Assembly: GCF_964275005.1 (NCBI RefSeq)
Contig: NC_092692.1
Coordinates: forward strand, 14,716,084 to 14,780,083
DNA length: 64,000 nt
Source: Diadema setosum
Lineage: Eukaryota; Echinodermata; Echinoidea; Diadematoida; Diadematidae
Reading direction: 5' to 3'
Both the position numbers and the translations under genes were made by a program. The stretch's first letter is position 1. Each line of letters begins with the position of its first letter. Shown here piece after piece: positions 35,301 through 43,132 of the stretch. Under the pieces are notes generated by a model, which saw nothing but the letters and a program-made list of their open reading frames with translations, was not told the origin of the DNA and did no database searches.

Positions 35301-38049
35301 CGCTTGTCTTCAAGGTCCTCGCCATCCGTGGCAAGGTCGACTGCGGGAGCTGGTCGACTTTCGCTCTCCTCTCCGTCAACGGGGCCGCAAACACGACGTC
35401 GAGATCGGGCAGCGTCGGTATCTCACGGTGCCTAAGCGGGTTCGCCCCAGACGAAGTTTTCCACGTAAGCTCGCCGGTAACGGTCATCACTTACTACGCA
35501 TCAGACATGCAGAATCTGGGCTTCATGCTGGAATATGATGCCGGTAGGTCTATTTAAAAGCAGACATATACCTTTCTTTTTTCTCTAAACTTACCGATAT
35601 TGGCTTGGTATTTGATAATATCTCATAATTTATGATAGTATACACTTCACCAGATTTACTTTTCTGAATTGTTCCGCTTGTTAATATTTTTGATAGGAAA
35701 ACGTTCAATTTCTTGCGCCTATTTGATATACGAAAGTGTATGAACAATCAACGAGTTTGTCCATAATCAATTCCTTTGTCTCGTTCTGAAACTTCTAGGC
35801 ATGTGTAAAAGGTTCAGAAGAGCATGAACGTTTTGAAACGCGGTTCTAAGAGGAATTATACTGATTTTCCATCCAGAATGGCGCTGCGATGAAAAATTCA
35901 CGGCGGCGCCCGGTTCGCTGAGCTCGCCTCGATTCCACATGCCTAACCATCTGTACCCGCCCAATATTCTCTGTCGGTACGCCATCGACGCCCCGGCCAA
36001 CAAGCGCATTGCCCTCGAAATCGCCTCCTACATCATCGAACCCGACATGGAGGAAGGCGCCTGCGACTTCGACAGCCTCAGCGTGTTCGACGGGAACGAC
36101 ACCAGGAGCCCGCGGCTGGAATACCTCTGCGGATTCGGCACCGGCCCCGTGTCCGTAATCTCCGAGTCTAGCTCACTCTATATAGTCTTCTTGACGGACG
36201 AATCCGGACAGTACCCGGGCTTTGCCGCCTCCTTTTCCTTCGTTGATCCGCCCACCAACGACAGCCACGCAGACGTCGAATTCCCATCAAGTACGTCAAC
36301 ACATGGGTTTTTTTTAAATTTCCTCAACAACAATAAAAAAAAAAATTGAAAAAGGAACCCCACAAACTTAAGTTGATTAGCAACAAGTGCATTTTAATAT
36401 TCATTTAAATTCAATTGATTTATTTTCATTCTCCAACAAAACATAACACAACATAAATCAGGAATCACATCATAGGCATACATTCAACTGTGCAAAGAAT
36501 GAATGATAGTTTACAATAATGAAAATTTACATGTACACCGGCAAAATACAAAGTTTTGTTTAGAGAAAAAAGAATTGAGAGGTCCACTGAAAAGCATTCT
36601 TGTATACTGTGAACCCACCACAAAGGATTCTTGTGAAAATACTTATTTACAAATACTTGGCACAACAATTCTGATAGTTAAGACAGGACGGAACAAGACA
36701 GGAGAAACACGACATGACTTGACTGAAGGGTATACCAGTGGCGGATCCAGGCGGGGCACACCGGTTTTTTGGTTAAAACAAAACGAAATGAACAGAAAAA
36801 AATGAAGGGGCATGCGCCCCCCTTTAATTTTGAAAAGGCGCCCCCTCTCCCTTTACGGAATACCTGGATTCGCCCTGTACCATTGAGAGGAATGGTATGT
36901 CCTTTATAGTATACAGTGCCAAACATAACACTATTATGTAACGTATCTCATCTTATACGATTATTCAATAGTGTCATACGGCCTTTGAAATAGATTATGT
37001 CTTTGCAAGGTTTTCCTTCGATAATAAATGGACGAATGTATGTAGAACCTCGGAGGAAGAATGCGCTAAATGAGCCATTACCGCGTGACATACAGACTGA
37101 ATTGTTTAAAAAAAGATAAATGTTCCAGCATAGAAGCGTTCACATCTACTGACATTATTGCCGTCCTTAACGCGGCGAACGATGTTTTAGTAAACACAAA
37201 ATAGCTGGATTGAGATAATCAATCATGCGTCTTACTTTTCGGATGTATCATTTCCCTCATATCTTCAGCTTGACTTCTGCCATTTGGAATTTATTACTTT
37301 TGCGGCTTCTTCAAATGTTTCACAATAATCCAAGTTGTATCCGATGACACCAACGTGTCAGTTTTAGATGACATTGCCCCTAAGTATTCTGAGGAATTAG
37401 ATCATGTCTCCCGCCCACAGTAAATTTAGCAATAAAATTCAATATCTACCTTTAAATCAGATTATGAATATAAATCGAATGCTACAATGATCTGGTAATC
37501 TATTTGAGTGGCGGCATAAAATGGAATTACCAGTGGTATATCATATCATATTTGTGATGTCTTGTTTGACGTTTCGTTACCATTTTGCGCTGTGATCAAA
37601 GATACGGCGTGTGCCCTTATGTGAAGCGCACAACAAACGTGACAAAGCACCAAACTGCCAATTCGTTATAATTGGGACGCATTTTTCACACTCTTCAGAT
37701 TATCAAGTTTTCCTCATATTCTTATGTTTTATTTATTGATATTTTCCCCAATATTATTCCATTTTCCCCTTTTGATATGTTAGCATCAGGATGGACGTCA
37801 ACAACTCGGCCTCCTACTACTCAACCAACCTCGATCTCTGCGGAAGCATCAGCTTCTCCAAGGCCCCTCCCTCTAAGCCCACGGGCGCATATTCAGTCCG
37901 TGTTTAAAGTCGCTCTCACCACTGTACTGATAACGTTCATAATCATCGCCATTGTATTCGCCATCCTCTACTGCCGCTTGAGAAGAGAGAATGCCAAACT
38001 GAAGAAGAATCTCAGCCTCTATCAGAACGGCAAAATGATCAGTCTGTGA
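13993..38049 (+). CDS. Type I transmembrane mosaic serine protease (trypsin-LDLa-PAN-CUB-CUB-TM), ten coding exons
   Basis: Exons: 13993-14083, 21801-21978, 26541-26824, 29392-29531, 29933-30104, 33004-33120, 34094-34393, 35166-35543, 35877-36290, 37784-38049. All have GT/AG borders and matching phases, and together give 779 residues. Order: signal peptide 1-26; propeptide with Cys35; trypsin-like domain 48-285 (His88 in TAAHC, Asp137 in DIAV, Ser234 in GDSGGP, and Asp228 in DSCQ, the specificity Asp189); LDLa 293-327 with six Cys; PAN/apple-like 328-427; CUB 428-553 (divergent, two Cys); CUB 554-691 (four Cys); Ser/Thr/Pro stalk; membrane span about 734-754; 25-residue basic cytoplasmic tail. 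It is inferred to be an ectoenzyme anchored by its C-terminus. Oddities: the activation bond would be Leu47-Ile48, and Ser214/Trp215 are Ile253/Gly254. Substrate unknown. The first exon is joined by phase and signal-peptide character only; the rest is firm. Confidence 0.85.
14850..15000 (+). repeat. Probable LINE 3' end
   Basis: A short non-coding block ends ACAATAAAATGAAATGAATG, a polyadenylation-like hexamer running into an ATGAA tandem tail as in CR1/L2-type 3' ends. No coding remnant is seen. Confidence 0.4.
16081..16169. repeat. (TA)n microsatellite
   Basis: Almost 90 bases of alternating T and A, preceded by a short (CACGCA)-type purine-pyrimidine tract at about 16,038-16,073. Confidence 0.95.
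19752..20136 (+). mobile_element. tRNA-derived SINE, full-length copy
   Basis: The head carries Box A (TAGCTCAGTCGGTAGCGC, about 19,761-19,778) and Box B (GGGTTCGATTCCCG, about 19,804-19,817). A roughly 240-base body follows (landmarks AGAGCAGGGTGTTTAACCC, GACCCCATGGAAGACCAG, CATCTTCTCAGATGGAAA) and an AAAAC/CAAA tail ends near 20,136. Head, body and tail all recur in inverted orientation at 26,840-27,955, which defines the family. No clear target duplication was found around this copy. Confidence 0.85.
20662..20943 (+). mobile_element. 282-bp MITE (TTCGTTATTCCGAA family), copy 1
   Basis: It begins GGGTGCTGTTCGTTATTC and ends GAATAACGAGCTGTAACC, forming terminal inverted repeats. It is flanked by a perfect 8-bp target duplication GATGAGAC (20,654-20,661 and 20,944-20,951). 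Inside, TTCGTTATTCCGAAGG and TTCGTTAATCCGAA recur many times. A copy of the same length lies at 31,199-31,480. Eight-base duplications suggest mobilisation by a hAT-like or similar transposase; no ORF is present. Confidence 0.9.
21801..21978 (+). CDS. Protease gene exon 2: propeptide and catalytic His
   Basis: The acceptor is TTTATCTAG. The exon encodes NCGYQRVPLKPEAL, then IVGGELAQDGEYPWIASL and so on, ending TAAHC (catalytic His88) at donor AT|GTAAGT, phase 2. Cys35 probably pairs with Cys157 to hold the propeptide to the catalytic domain after cleavage. Confidence 0.95.
21979..26364 (+). other. Protease gene intron 2, gene-free
   Basis: No exon is recognised. About 24,510-24,900 has several TAAT-core sites in relatively GC-rich DNA and is noted as a possible enhancer. 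A G homopolymer lies near 25,841. Confidence 0.5.
26365..26487. mobile_element. Short foldback repeat 54 bases before exon 3
   Basis: ATCTGCGTCGCGAACGCTA (26,379-26,397) is answered by TAGCGTTCGCGTCGCAGAT (26,456-26,474) with one mismatch in 19. The outer bases are GAGCTTTAG and GTAACGCCCCCT. It looks like a small MITE or hairpin insertion; target duplications were not resolved. Confidence 0.6.
26541..26824 (+). CDS. Protease gene exon 3: catalytic Asp
   Basis: It encodes EVLNDASIYSALMGTNN to the DFDIAVIRL block (catalytic Asp137), TACLPTRD (Cys157) and MSGWGTLYQG. It ends in phase 1 at GGAG|GTAGGC. An NLT glycosylation site lies at 148-150. Confidence 0.95.
26840..27955 (-). mobile_element. 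tRNA-derived SINE, inverted, split by a 735-bp transposon
   Basis: Read on the minus strand: head with Box A/Box B (27,955 to about 27,890) and body to 27,809, interrupted at 27,808-27,067, then body and (CAAA)n tail down to 26,840. Without the insert it is about 374 bases, close to the 385 of the copy at 19,752. It lies 16 bases inside intron 3, against the sense of the gene. Confidence 0.9.
27067..27801. mobile_element. 735-bp DNA transposon nested in a SINE
   Basis: The ends are inverted repeats of about 32 bases: CAAGGAGGTTCAAGAG at the left, and CAAGGAGGTTTAAAAG reading in from the right. The element is flanked by a perfect 7-bp duplication ATTTTAT (27,060-27,066 and 27,802-27,808). Removing the element and one duplication restores the SINE sequence CCATTTTATGTCC. 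No ORF for a transposase is seen, so it is non-autonomous. The superfamily is not assigned; 6-7-bp duplications are known for Dada-type elements and 8-9 for several others. Confidence 0.9.
27956..29391 (+). other. Remainder of intron 3, gene-free
   Basis: A (GA)n/G-run tract lies at about 28,014-28,042 and (GA)n at about 28,427-28,446. No exon is supported. Confidence 0.55.
29392..29531 (+). CDS. Protease gene exon 4: specificity pocket
   Basis: The acceptor is CGTTTTCTAG. It encodes RLTDQLREVSVPLVNLTQC to ITDNMICTGPKEGGKDSCQ, ending in phase 0 at CAG|GTTCGA. Asp228 is the Asp189 equivalent, predicting cleavage after Arg/Lys. Confidence 0.95.
29532..29932 (+). other. Intron 4 with (GTT)n-rich tract
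   Basis: The last 70 bases before the acceptor are dominated by GTTATT/GTT units. Nothing else is seen. Confidence 0.7.
29933..30104 (+). CDS. Protease gene exon 5: catalytic Ser
   Basis: It starts exactly at GDSGGP (Ser234) and encodes WWLVGVIIGGVGCAVPGF to FQDWIQPIFEG, the end of the protease fold. Where the family has V-S-W-G-x-G-C it has I-I-G-G-V-G-C. It ends in phase 1. Confidence 0.95.
30160..31191. mobile_element. Long-TIR MITE, Tc1/mariner-like (CACTCAGCAAAAA ends), copy A
   Basis: The ends are CACTCAGCAAAAA and TTTTTGCTGAGTG, flanked by TA on both sides. The two halves are imperfect inverted repeats for more than 300 bases (AAGTAAACACTTTT, TATACCAT, TTTAATT-GCTATCA, AAAAGTAAAAATTGCA in both). 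The middle contains (TTTG)n at 30,788-30,822. A second copy lies at 40,525-41,516. TA duplication and the end sequence suggest Tc1/mariner mobilisation. Confidence 0.85.
31199..31480 (+). mobile_element. 282-bp MITE (TTCGTTATTCCGAA family), copy 2
   Basis: Same length and nearly the same sequence as 20,662-20,943, with a perfect 8-bp duplication GTATATAG (31,191-31,198 and 31,481-31,488). It inserted on the right edge of the TA-flanked MITE, sharing its flanking bases, so it probably arrived later. Confidence 0.9.
31510..31690 (-). repeat. Probable LINE 3' end, minus strand
   Basis: GTTCCATATTCCACATTTC followed by AT-rich DNA mirrors the GGAATATGGAA-type tail at about 1,340-1,370. No coding remnant is seen. 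Confidence 0.35.
32208..32292. repeat. (CAA)n microsatellite
   Basis: About 25 CAA units with two CATCAACAA variants near the end. It abuts the SINE-like body that follows and is probably that element's expanded tail. Confidence 0.95.
32305..32700 (-). mobile_element. tRNA-head SINE-like repeat with an inverted second body fragment and an inserted MITE
   Basis: The minus-strand head is CAGTGGTCTAGTGGAGATGA and so on (about 32,620-32,574), with Box B-like GATTCGAATAC (about 32,432-32,422). The body runs to 32,305. A body fragment recurs inverted at 32,634-32,696 (CAGTGCTTATTTACGTCGAT and on). The head is split by about 130 bases (32,437-32,573) with inverted ends GGGGGTGTTTCATGAAAC and GATGAAACGCCCCC. 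Boundaries of the insert are approximate. Confidence 0.65.
33004..33120 (+). CDS. Protease gene exon 6: LDL-receptor class A domain
   Basis: One complete LDLa repeat, Cys293 to Cys327, with six cysteines and the calcium-binding acidic part CDGFPDCRMETDELYC. It is bounded by phase-1 introns, so it is a symmetrical exon-domain unit. Confidence 0.95.
33121..34093 (+). other. Intron 6
   Basis: Only a short (TA)n at about 33,484-33,500 stands out. No exon is supported. Confidence 0.6.
34094..34393 (+). CDS. Protease gene exon 7: PAN/apple-like domain
   Basis: It encodes residues 328-427, with HRCARQCLDAGTECGVFEF and later YKCVIAQAG. The Cys359/Cys363/Cys370/Cys395 pattern with a hydrophobic F-x-F strand fits the PAN/apple fold, known for ligand or carbohydrate binding. 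NKS (344) and NET (387) are possible glycosylation sites. The domain call is from pattern only. Confidence 0.75.
34394..35165 (+). other. Intron 7 with (TA)n-type minisatellite
   Basis: About 34,519-34,645 is a TATATA/ATATGTATATAATA array with repeated 15-25-base units. A run of CAGACA repeats precedes it (about 34,485-34,510), and a C homopolymer lies near 35,031. Confidence 0.75.
35166..35543 (+). CDS. Protease gene exon 8: divergent CUB domain
   Basis: It encodes residues 428-553. The strand pattern and the ending GFMLEYDA are CUB-like, with VDCGSW and SRCLSG giving only two cysteines; the first CUB disulfide is missing. NTT is a possible glycosylation site. It is bounded by phase-1 introns. 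Confidence 0.8.
35877..36290 (+). CDS. Protease gene exon 9: canonical CUB domain
   Basis: It encodes residues 554-691: CDEKFTAAPGSLSSPRF, NILCRYAI, CDFDSLSVFDGND, YLCGFGTG and LYIVFLTDES. The four cysteines and the acidic residues of a calcium-binding CUB site are present. It is bounded by phase-1 introns. Confidence 0.93.
36291..37783 (+). other. Intron 9
   Basis: It contains a LINE-like minus-strand tail at about 36,405-36,560 (GATTTATTTTCATTC start) and a hAT-like MITE at 36,735-36,877. The rest shows nothing recognisable. Confidence 0.5.
36735..36877 (+). mobile_element. 143-bp hAT-like MITE (CAGTGGCGGATCC ends), copy 1
   Basis: It starts CAGTGGCGGATCCAGG and ends CCTGGATTCGCCCTG, inverted ends of the type common in hAT-derived MITEs. 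It has no ORF. No clean 8-bp target duplication is visible, so the ends may have decayed. A relative lies at 55,164-55,312. Confidence 0.7.
37784..38049 (+). CDS. Protease gene exon 10: stalk, membrane span and tail
   Basis: It encodes a stalk rich in Thr, Ser and Pro (residues 692-733), then VALTTVLITFIIIAIVFAIL (about 734-753), then a basic stop-transfer sequence YCRLRR and a short tail ending QNGKMISL. The last three residues I-S-L fit a class II PDZ ligand pattern. The stop is TGA at 38,047-38,049. Confidence 0.93.
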
Positions 38050-38860
38050 ACAAACTAGCCTCACTTATTACTTTTTTTTTTCGGGATGCTGCTCTGTCCC
38101 TCCGAACTGACCAAGCTGGGAGGAACGACAGTCGATCATAGCAATTGGCTCAAAACTCTATTGTGATCTACTTTAAGACGGATGGAAGACAGCAACGCCA
38201 CAGGCAAGAGCAGCCAAGCCAAAATTGAAGATTGGTCATAATCATGGTCTGCAAACTGTCGTCACACGATAGTCAATGCTCTGATGACCCATGAGTCAGC
38301 GGCAGTCATCGTCGCAGAGTCGGCAAAGAGTCAACACAGGATAGTCAGTAAGGCGTCAGCTCGGCGTTGTCGTGCACAGAACTGGGCACGAAAAGCAAAG
38401 GCGAGCGGAAGCACGTTAAACTGAATGCTGAGGCGATCTTCGAAGAAAAAAAAAGAGAACAAACAAAAAAGTACATTATTGGAGTTGTCGCATTATTACG
38501 GTATTTTACATACGTTGAAAAGGCTCGCAGAGTCTTTCCGGTGTCTTTGGCTACTACTTGACTTCGTAGATTTCAGAAAACGTTGGAAAAACTTGAACTA
38601 AAAAGGAACAGAAATGACAAGTACATCAGATTGCGACTAGCTTAGTATTGACGAAACGTGATAAACGCTCGTATTTCTTACTGTCTTTAGACGTAACTGT
38701 GTCTTCTTAAGTGATTAAACAACACTGTATTGTGCAAATACTTCAAATTTCAGGTTTGAAGGCATGTAAAGTATTTATTTGATACACATACGTATTTTCT
38801 ACACTTCTTGGTCGTGTCATATTATCACAAGTATATTTGAATAAAGCGTTATTTAATCAT
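38050..38860 (+). other. Probable 3' UTR of the protease gene
   Basis: A polyadenylation hexamer AATAAA lies at 38,840-38,845, about 790 bases after the stop, followed by T-rich DNA. No earlier canonical hexamer was seen. Confidence 0.55.
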
Positions 38861-39094
38861 CTTTAAGTTATTATTTTTCACGATATCATTTCGTGTCTCA
38901 GAGGAATCTATTTTCAAACTGAATTACTATACACTTGATCATACTTTTCTAATTGAATGGTCACTGGAGTGAAAATCACTTACGAGTCAGGGGTAGGGGA
39001 CAACGTTTTCTTAACTTTCTAATCATCAAATGCTTTAAGATTAATGGATTAATAATAATATTGCATATCTATTATCTAGTATATCAATTATATC

Positions 39095-39463
39095 TTAAAG
39101 GTCCTGTTTACCTTTGGGAGCAGTGATTTAAAAGAAATGTTCAAGATAGCACATTTATTGCATATGTGTAGGTCCGTTGTATCACAAAACATCCTACCAT
39201 ATAAAATTTTCGCAATAAAGCCTGAAATATAAGGAGATATCAGTATTTTTCTTAATAAACCATAACTGTAAACGGTTTAGTCTGGAAACATATTTATCAT
39301 AACTATTGTTCACATTTTGTGTATTTAACAATACTTAACATCGATTATACGGATTCAAATTTTTACAGTGGTTGTTTCTATCCCTAACTCGCATTTTAGA
39401 ACTATTTTAAAGCACTAATGCTGGGTTTTTGTTTCATCTGCAAATGGTAAATTATCCCTTTAA
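39095..39463. mobile_element. TTAA-flanked MITE, copy 1
   Basis: It begins TTAAAGGTCCTGTTTACC and ends GGTAAATTATCCCTTTAA, with TTAA at both edges (39,095-39,098 and 39,460-39,463). The same sequence, with shared blocks such as GGTTGTTTCTATCCCTAACTC, recurs at 51,045-51,361, also inside TTAA. TTAA duplication with AAGGG-like ends suggests a T2/Kolobok- or piggyBac-type source. Confidence 0.8.
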
Positions 39464-39712
39464 CTTTCTAATCATCAGTTAATGATTTAAGATCAATAAA
39501 TTGATAATAATCTTATATATATTATCCATTATATCAATTATATCAAAATAAACAGAATCTTGATGAGACCTTCCCGGTTCTTCAATAATGGCGTATCCAT
39601 CATGTTGTGGAACAAAGTTGTGGTAAATATAGGTTGACTTCGATGACACCGTCACCTAGGACTACGTGTTATTATGGCAACTATACATCACTTATCAGCC
39701 TAATGAAGTATT

Positions 39713-39713
39713 T

Positions 39714-39752
<39 letters not shown>

Positions 39753-39757
39753 TCTGT

Positions 39758-39788
<31 letters not shown>

Positions 39789-39793
39789 TTCAT

Positions 39794-39832
<39 letters not shown>

Positions 39833-39872
39833 TCTATTTATTTATTCATTTATTTATTCATTTATTTATTTT
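39713..39872. repeat. (TTTA)n microsatellite
   Basis: About 40 TTTA units with a few CTGT, TTCA and TCTA variants. Confidence 0.95.
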
Positions 39873-39899
39873 TGATTATTATTTCTTTTTTTTTTTTTG

Positions 39900-40480
39900 C
39901 AAGCATGCATACTGCAATGTGATTATTGTTCACCCCATTTGAAGAGATTCGCCTTCGGTGGGAGGCAAATATCATTGATCGCAAAAACGAAAGCCCGCCC
40001 CCTACGAACAGCAATTTTTGCGAGCAGACTTCGCATCAGTCACGCTTCCAAGTCTACGCTAAAATTTGCCCGCCCATATACGTGGTATAGGAGAGTCGCT
40101 CCGGGCGCCGGAGCGACGCTTTTGTCTAGAAATCCCTCGTTCACTCATATCTATTGGTGGATCGCAAGTGCCTGAAGATTGGCAAAGATATTCCGATATA
40201 TGTATTTTAAGATACGGTATAAACCTGCCGAGGTTTGCTCTGCAATTCGAAATACACGCAGCAGGAGTTTATTATACACTCAAAACATTCATTCGATTCT
40301 AATACTTCCGATAACACACAATATCATCTCGCATCAGATATTCCTACAGTACCGGTCATGGAATAAATATGGCATATTACGAGGTAACTTTCGATAGGAT
40401 TATTATAAAATTGACTTTCTTCGCTTGTTTTCAGTTGTTGTCATTTGCTCTATAGAGGTGGAATATTTCTAATCGGCATA
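39900..40480. other. GC-richer spacer with a perfect hairpin
   Basis: About 39,950-40,190 is clearly more GC-rich than its surroundings. It contains a perfect 10-base stem with a three-base loop at 40,095-40,117 followed by GCTTTTG. No ORF or tRNA fold could be assigned. Confidence 0.4.
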
Positions 40481-40486
40481 GATTCT

Positions 40487-40521
<35 letters not shown>

Positions 40522-40524
40522 AAA

Positions 40525-41514
40525 CACTCAGCAAAAAAAAAGAAGGAAGTAAACATTTTTTCAAGTTTATATTTCTCATGGAATTTTCGGTTAAATGTTA
40601 ATGTATTATATACCATATGAAAGGTAATTTGATAGGTTATCAACTTGGTAAATCAATAACAAGGGAAACTTTTCGCATGAGTGAACACATTTTGTTTTCC
40701 TCTTCCAAGGCACAAAAGTAAAAATTGCAGAAATGAACAAGTTGTCATTCATGCGCAAATGCTCCTCCATGTAACAATAAGAACAAAACACAAATTTAAC
40801 ACGATGAAAAACATGAATTCAGTTGCAAAAATATACCTATGATCTTTATAATATCTTTGAAGCCCAGAAAGATCAATAAAGGCTAAAAAGGATGGAGAGA
40901 AATGAAGAATTTTCTGTCAAATCCAAATTCAAATGAAATAAGAGGACCAATATTAACAAAAATGGTAGGATTTTTAACTGATTTTTCCAAAAAGGAAAAT
41001 TGTAAATTATATTTGGTTCTTGAATTTGTCTCATAAATCCTTAAATTACTAAATTGAATGAATGAAATTAAGATATTCTGTTTATTCAATCATCTTTATG
41101 CCCTTACTCCCCACGTCATTTGAAATTTGAATTGACAGAAAATTCTTATTTTCTCCTTTCAGTTTCCCATTTTGATTTTGTTTGAGTTGTTAAGAGATAA
41201 AGAGAACGAAAACTTATTTTTGCTATTTCATTCATGTCATTCATTGTGTTAAACTGGTCTTTCGTTGTCATAATTATCTTCAATGGCATTTGTAAATGAA
41301 AGACAATATGTCAATTTTTGCAATTTTCACTTTTGTGCCTTAGAGGACAAAAACAAATGTGTTCACTCATGAGTAAAGTTTCCCTTTATATTGACCTACA
41401 AGGTTGATATCCAATTAAATTACCTGTAATATGGTATATAATACACTGATTTTCATCAGAATCTTCTGTGAAAATTATAAACTCGAAAAAGTGTTTACTT
41501 TTTTTTTTGCTGAG

Positions 41515-41516
<2 letters not shown>
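40525..41516. mobile_element. Long-TIR MITE, Tc1/mariner-like, copy B
   Basis: It starts CACTCAGCAAAAAAAA and ends TTTTTTTTTGCTGAG, with arms inverted over more than 300 bases and clear similarity to 30,160-31,191. It lies between (TA)n arrays, a natural target for a TA-inserting element. Confidence 0.85.
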
Positions 41517-41556
<40 letters not shown>

Positions 41557-41569
41557 TACAGGAAAGGAA

Positions 41570-41648
<79 letters not shown>

Positions 41649-41665
41649 TAGAGAGAGAGAGAACT
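41517..41665. repeat. (TA)n-(CA)n-(TA)n-(GA)n compound microsatellite
   Basis: (TA)n at 41,517-41,550, (CA)n at 41,572-41,599, (TA)n at 41,605-41,643 and a short (GA)n at about 41,650-41,661 follow one another on the right of the MITE. Confidence 0.95.
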
Positions 41666-42005
41666 TTCTAAGCTAGAAATTAGGTATGCATTTCCACAGG
41701 AAACCCGATAATGATATTTGAATTGCTTTCCTCCAAAGCAAGATCAGTAGTATAAGATTGAAGTCATACGTCATACGTGTTCATAGCTACAGTGATAACT
41801 GATAAGCTGACGTATGAACAATCTGAAACGTATCATTACCTCGATCTCATATTCAATACCACGTCAATGGAGGTGTTGCTGTTCATGCTGTTCTTTTTAT
41901 TTACAAGGCGCGAAATTGGACTGACAACCAACGCAAGGAAGGATTGCGCGGCTAGGTAAGATTGATGTCAGAGTCCTTTCATTCAATTTATGTAAAAAAC
42001 ACTAC

Positions 42006-42052
<47 letters not shown>

Positions 42053-43132
42053 ACACACACACAAGCGAACTAACAAATAAACATCAACATATACCACACA
42101 CATACAAATTAAAGGCAGATTCTCTCTGAAGAAAAACCAAAGGACCTGCTCGGGTGAAGATGCACAATCCTAATTAGAGTTTAAAAAAAGTTTTGGTGCA
42201 AGAATAAGAGAGTAATAATAATAACAATGATAATGAGTTAATATGATTATTTGAACAAGTGTGTTCAACGGACCCACTTAACAAACATATTCCCAAATTA
42301 TTACAAAGAAAATTAAAAAAGATAAAAACAAGTCATGCGTAATTGAGTTCTTCATTTTGCCGTGCCGCTTCAAAAAAGTAAAAACAAAAATCCTTTCTGG
42401 GCAAAGCGTAAAATGAAACACCATTATGTTCAAGTAGACTCCAATGAACAGAATGAATCAAGCAAGGTAAAGTTTCATTGATATCTAAGTCACGATAAGA
42501 ATGTTCTTGAATTTAAAGTTTCATGAAAATTTGTCCGTGATCTAGTGATTTCACATATTCTTGGGAATGATTATTGGGAAGCATTCCTAACGATAAACTT
42601 AAAAAAAGAATCAGATATCAAAATTAATTTCGTATGTATTGCGTTGTTTTATGAATTTCTTATGTATTTCTTTGTTTTTCGACCTTTTGTTTTATAATTT
42701 TTCGCAAAATTTATGACAGAACCTATTTCTAGTATAAATGTGCAAAATTTAATGATTTCAATCAATGAACGTGAAAATGATCATATCTTTGAATAAGGTA
42801 AGAAAACTCCATTTGCATAGACTCTGTACACAAACTCACGTTTTTGAACCATTTTCCGTCTGACAAGCATGTATAAAAGGTCGTGCAGCGTCGTAACGTT
42901 ATGCACGATTTTCGCTAAAATAGTTTCATAAGATGTGCGAGACTTGAAAGTTACCCCCCCCCCCCCAACCCTTTGGCCGTTGTAGGGTTAAAGATGATCT
43001 AATTTGCAAACTGAAATTGTGTATCTAAAGACAAGTAAAACTTTGCAACTTCACAATGCCCCCCCCCCCCTCTTTTGTGTCAGTCTTTGTAACATCATCT
43101 AGCAACGTTTGTCTGTTTGTCTGTATGTTCCT
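41666..43132. other. Gene-free spacer
   Basis: It contains (CA)n at 42,008-42,062 and C homopolymers near 42,955 and 43,060. No exon is seen. Confidence 0.55.

Noticed and set aside
39607-39942. A 111-residue frame rich in Leu-Phe-Ile-Tyr
   Set aside because: It is the translation of the (TTTA)n array.
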